Origin: Pseudomonas putida | GTDB taxonomy: Bacteria > Pseudomonadota > Gammaproteobacteria > Pseudomonadales > Pseudomonadaceae | DNA length: 64,000 nucleotides | NCBI RefSeq assembly: GCF_001941965.1 | Contig: NZ_MKZO01000025.1 | Coordinates: 124,001 to 188,000 of the forward strand | Reading direction: 5' to 3' | Part shown: positions 62,912 through 64,000 of the stretch, one piece after another | Position numbering within the stretch: position 1 is the first letter of the stretch | Layout of the letters: every line of letters begins with the position of its first letter | Position numbers and translations under genes: made by a program | The notes under the pieces: model-generated | The model's database searches: none | What the model saw: the letters and a program-made list of their open reading frames with translations, nothing else | What the model was told of the DNA's origin: nothing

Positions 62912-63931
62912 ATGACTAGTTGGTTAGTTTATTCAATCATTGTGTTATTGATTTCGTTATTGCTGACTTGGGCGCTTCGAAGATATGCACTTTCGCATAG
63001 TTTGATGGATGTCCCCAATGCACGCAGTTCCCATTCCGTGCCTACCCCTCGTGGCGGGGGGGTGGCAATTGTTGTCGCCTTTTCTCTGGCAACCGGGGCT
63101 CTGTTGGCCACGGACAATATCGATATCGCAATCGGTTGGGCTTTGCTGGGGGCCGGGGTTGCTGTCGCGCTGCTAGGATTTCTCGATGATCATGGTCATA
63201 TCGCCGCACGTTGGCGTCTTTTGGGACACTTCAGCGCTGCGGTGTGGGTATTGCTATGGCTGCAGGCGTTGCCGCCGATAGCGTTGTTCGGCATGAGCGT
63301 AGATATGGGGTGGTTCGGCTATCTCATCGGCTCCCTCTATTTGGTTTGGATGCTTAACCTTTACAACTTCATGGACGGTATTGATGGTATCGCCAGCGTC
63401 GAGGCTGTCTGTGTTTGTCTTGGTGCATGTCTGTTGTATTGGTTGTCTGGTTTCGACCAACTTATAACCCTGCCATTGATGCTCGCCGCAGCCGTTGGAG
63501 GTTTTCTTTTTTGGAATTTTCCCCCCGCACGAATTTTCATGGGAGATGCAGGCAGCGGCTTCCTCGGGATCATTCTCGGAGTTCTGTCGTTACAAGCCGC
63601 GTGGGCTTCGTCCCAGCTGTTTTGGTGCTGGCTGATTTTGTTGGGGGTGTTCATTGTCGATGCGACTTTGACCCTCGTACGCCGTCTGGCCCGGGGAGAT
63701 AAGGTCTACGAAGCGCATCGTAGTCATGGCTATCAATTTGCGTCCCGTCAACACGGCAAGCACCTGCCGGTCACCCTCGGGGTCGCCGCGCTCAATCTTC
63801 TATGGTTGTTACCGATAGCGGTCTGCGTCATGCTGTTCGATCTTGATGGTTTCCTCGGGTTGCTCGTGGCATATGCGCCCTTGACGGTGCTGGCTTTTCT
63901 CTACAAAGCTGGCAGCCTCGAAACAAAATAG
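62912..63931 (+). CDS. wbpL: Undecaprenyl-phosphate N-acetylhexosamine phosphotransferase (WbpL/WecA-like)
   Basis: An MraY/WecA-family initiating enzyme, 339 aa with about eleven spans. It transfers a sugar-1-phosphate to undecaprenyl phosphate, the first committed step of the O-unit. Key stretches are RSSHSVPTPRGGG, FLDDHG, NLYNFMDGIDGIA and MGDAGSGFLG. The ATG at 62912 starts just before the first span; the ATG at 62873 would add 13 polar residues and has a poorer spacing. The end of the window follows. Confidence 0.88.
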   Translation: MTSWLVYSIIVLLISLLLTWALRRYALSHSLMDVPNARSSHSVPTPRGGGVAIVVAFSLATGALLATDNIDIAIGWALLGAGVAVALLGFLDDHGHIAARWRLLGHFSAAVWVLLWLQALPPIALFGMSVDMGWFGYLIGSLYLVWMLNLYNFMDGIDGIASVEAVCVCLGACLLYWLSGFDQLITLPLMLAAAVGGFLFWNFPPARIFMGDAGSGFLGIILGVLSLQAAWASSQLFWCWLILLGVFIVDATLTLVRRLARGDKVYEAHRSHGYQFASRQHGKHLPVTLGVAALNLLWLLPIAVCVMLFDLDGFLGLLVAYAPLTVLAFLYKAGSLETK

Positions 63932-64000
63932 TCAGCGGGATGACTGCGGCGTATCAATTGGGATACCCGACGTGACAAAGATTCAACATGGGAGCGGTAC
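63932..64000. other. Right edge of the window
   Basis: These 69 bases show no start of a gene that I can support. In related clusters wbpM follows. Confidence 0.4.

Overview
The window looks like a Pseudomonas chromosome, most likely from the P. fluorescens/P. putida side of the genus. It is GC-rich. It carries the min operon beside apeB and rluA, the NAGGN osmoprotectant operon, the ubiG-mupP-yciK block, and gyrA-serC-pheA-(tyrA-aroA)-cmk-rpsA-ihfB followed by an O-antigen cluster. From memory, this last order matches P. aeruginosa PAO1 PA3168 to PA3160 and beyond. Several classes of Pseudomonas-type REP palindromes sit between and inside gene ends. I see no transposase, prophage, tRNA, rRNA or CRISPR array.

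Layout. 1-5100 (mostly minus strand): the 5' part of an MscS-type channel, a small membrane protein, aminopeptidase apeB, pseudouridine synthase rluA, then minE, minD and minC. 5200-7400 (plus): an LpxL/HtrB-type acyltransferase and a patatin-like lipase. 7400-9500 (minus): a secreted alpha/beta hydrolase overlapping an mlaA (vacJ) homologue. 9750-15400: a small membrane protein, a membrane-bound GH17 protein, betaine-binding protein betX, DUF485-actP, and a DUF3309 peptide. 15700-17500: an SDR, a YnfA protein, a CsrA paralogue and a YheU protein. 17640-22374 (minus): the osmoprotectant (NAGGN) operon. 22600-29760: mnmC, a two-domain polyphosphate:AMP phosphotransferase, an EamA transporter, fumC, DUF2059 and bolA. 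29880-36660 (plus): trhO, a DsbA-like protein, an ABC exporter, the cyclic-di-GMP enzyme rbdA and a TenA-like protein. 36660-41620: yciK, mupP, ubiG and mtaD (minus), divergent from mtnA (plus). 41950-52400 (plus): gyrA, serC, pheA, the tyrA-aroA fusion, cmk, rpsA, ihfB and lapA-like. 52500-63930 (plus): an O-antigen/LPS cluster, visibly richer in A+T than the rest.

The genes form clear functional sets: septum placement (minCDE); outer-membrane lipid handling (acyltransferase, MlaA); osmoprotection (BetX, NAGGN); acetate uptake (DUF485-ActP); methylthioadenosine salvage (mtaD, mtnA); ubiquinone synthesis and peptidoglycan recycling (ubiG, mupP); the aromatic amino acid/translation supraoperon; and O-antigen synthesis by the Wzy route. 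In the last set, two Wzz proteins would set chain length, FdtA/FdtB make a dTDP-3-amino sugar, Wzx flips the unit, a candidate Wzy polymerises, and an epimerase/reductase plus two glycosyltransferases and WbpL start the chain.

Most of the window is conserved core genome. I found no convincing new defence or mobile system. The observations most worth checking are: REP palindromes whose shared CTTGAGGG flank supplies the stop codons of two unrelated genes; a two-copy composite repeat with a conserved interior; the missing hisC2/hisHb in the serC-pheA-tyrA supraoperon, where a 12-codon coupled micro-ORF now lies; a start-less 87-codon reading frame coupled to fdtA; and the strain-specific O-antigen cluster with tandem, unlike wzz genes.
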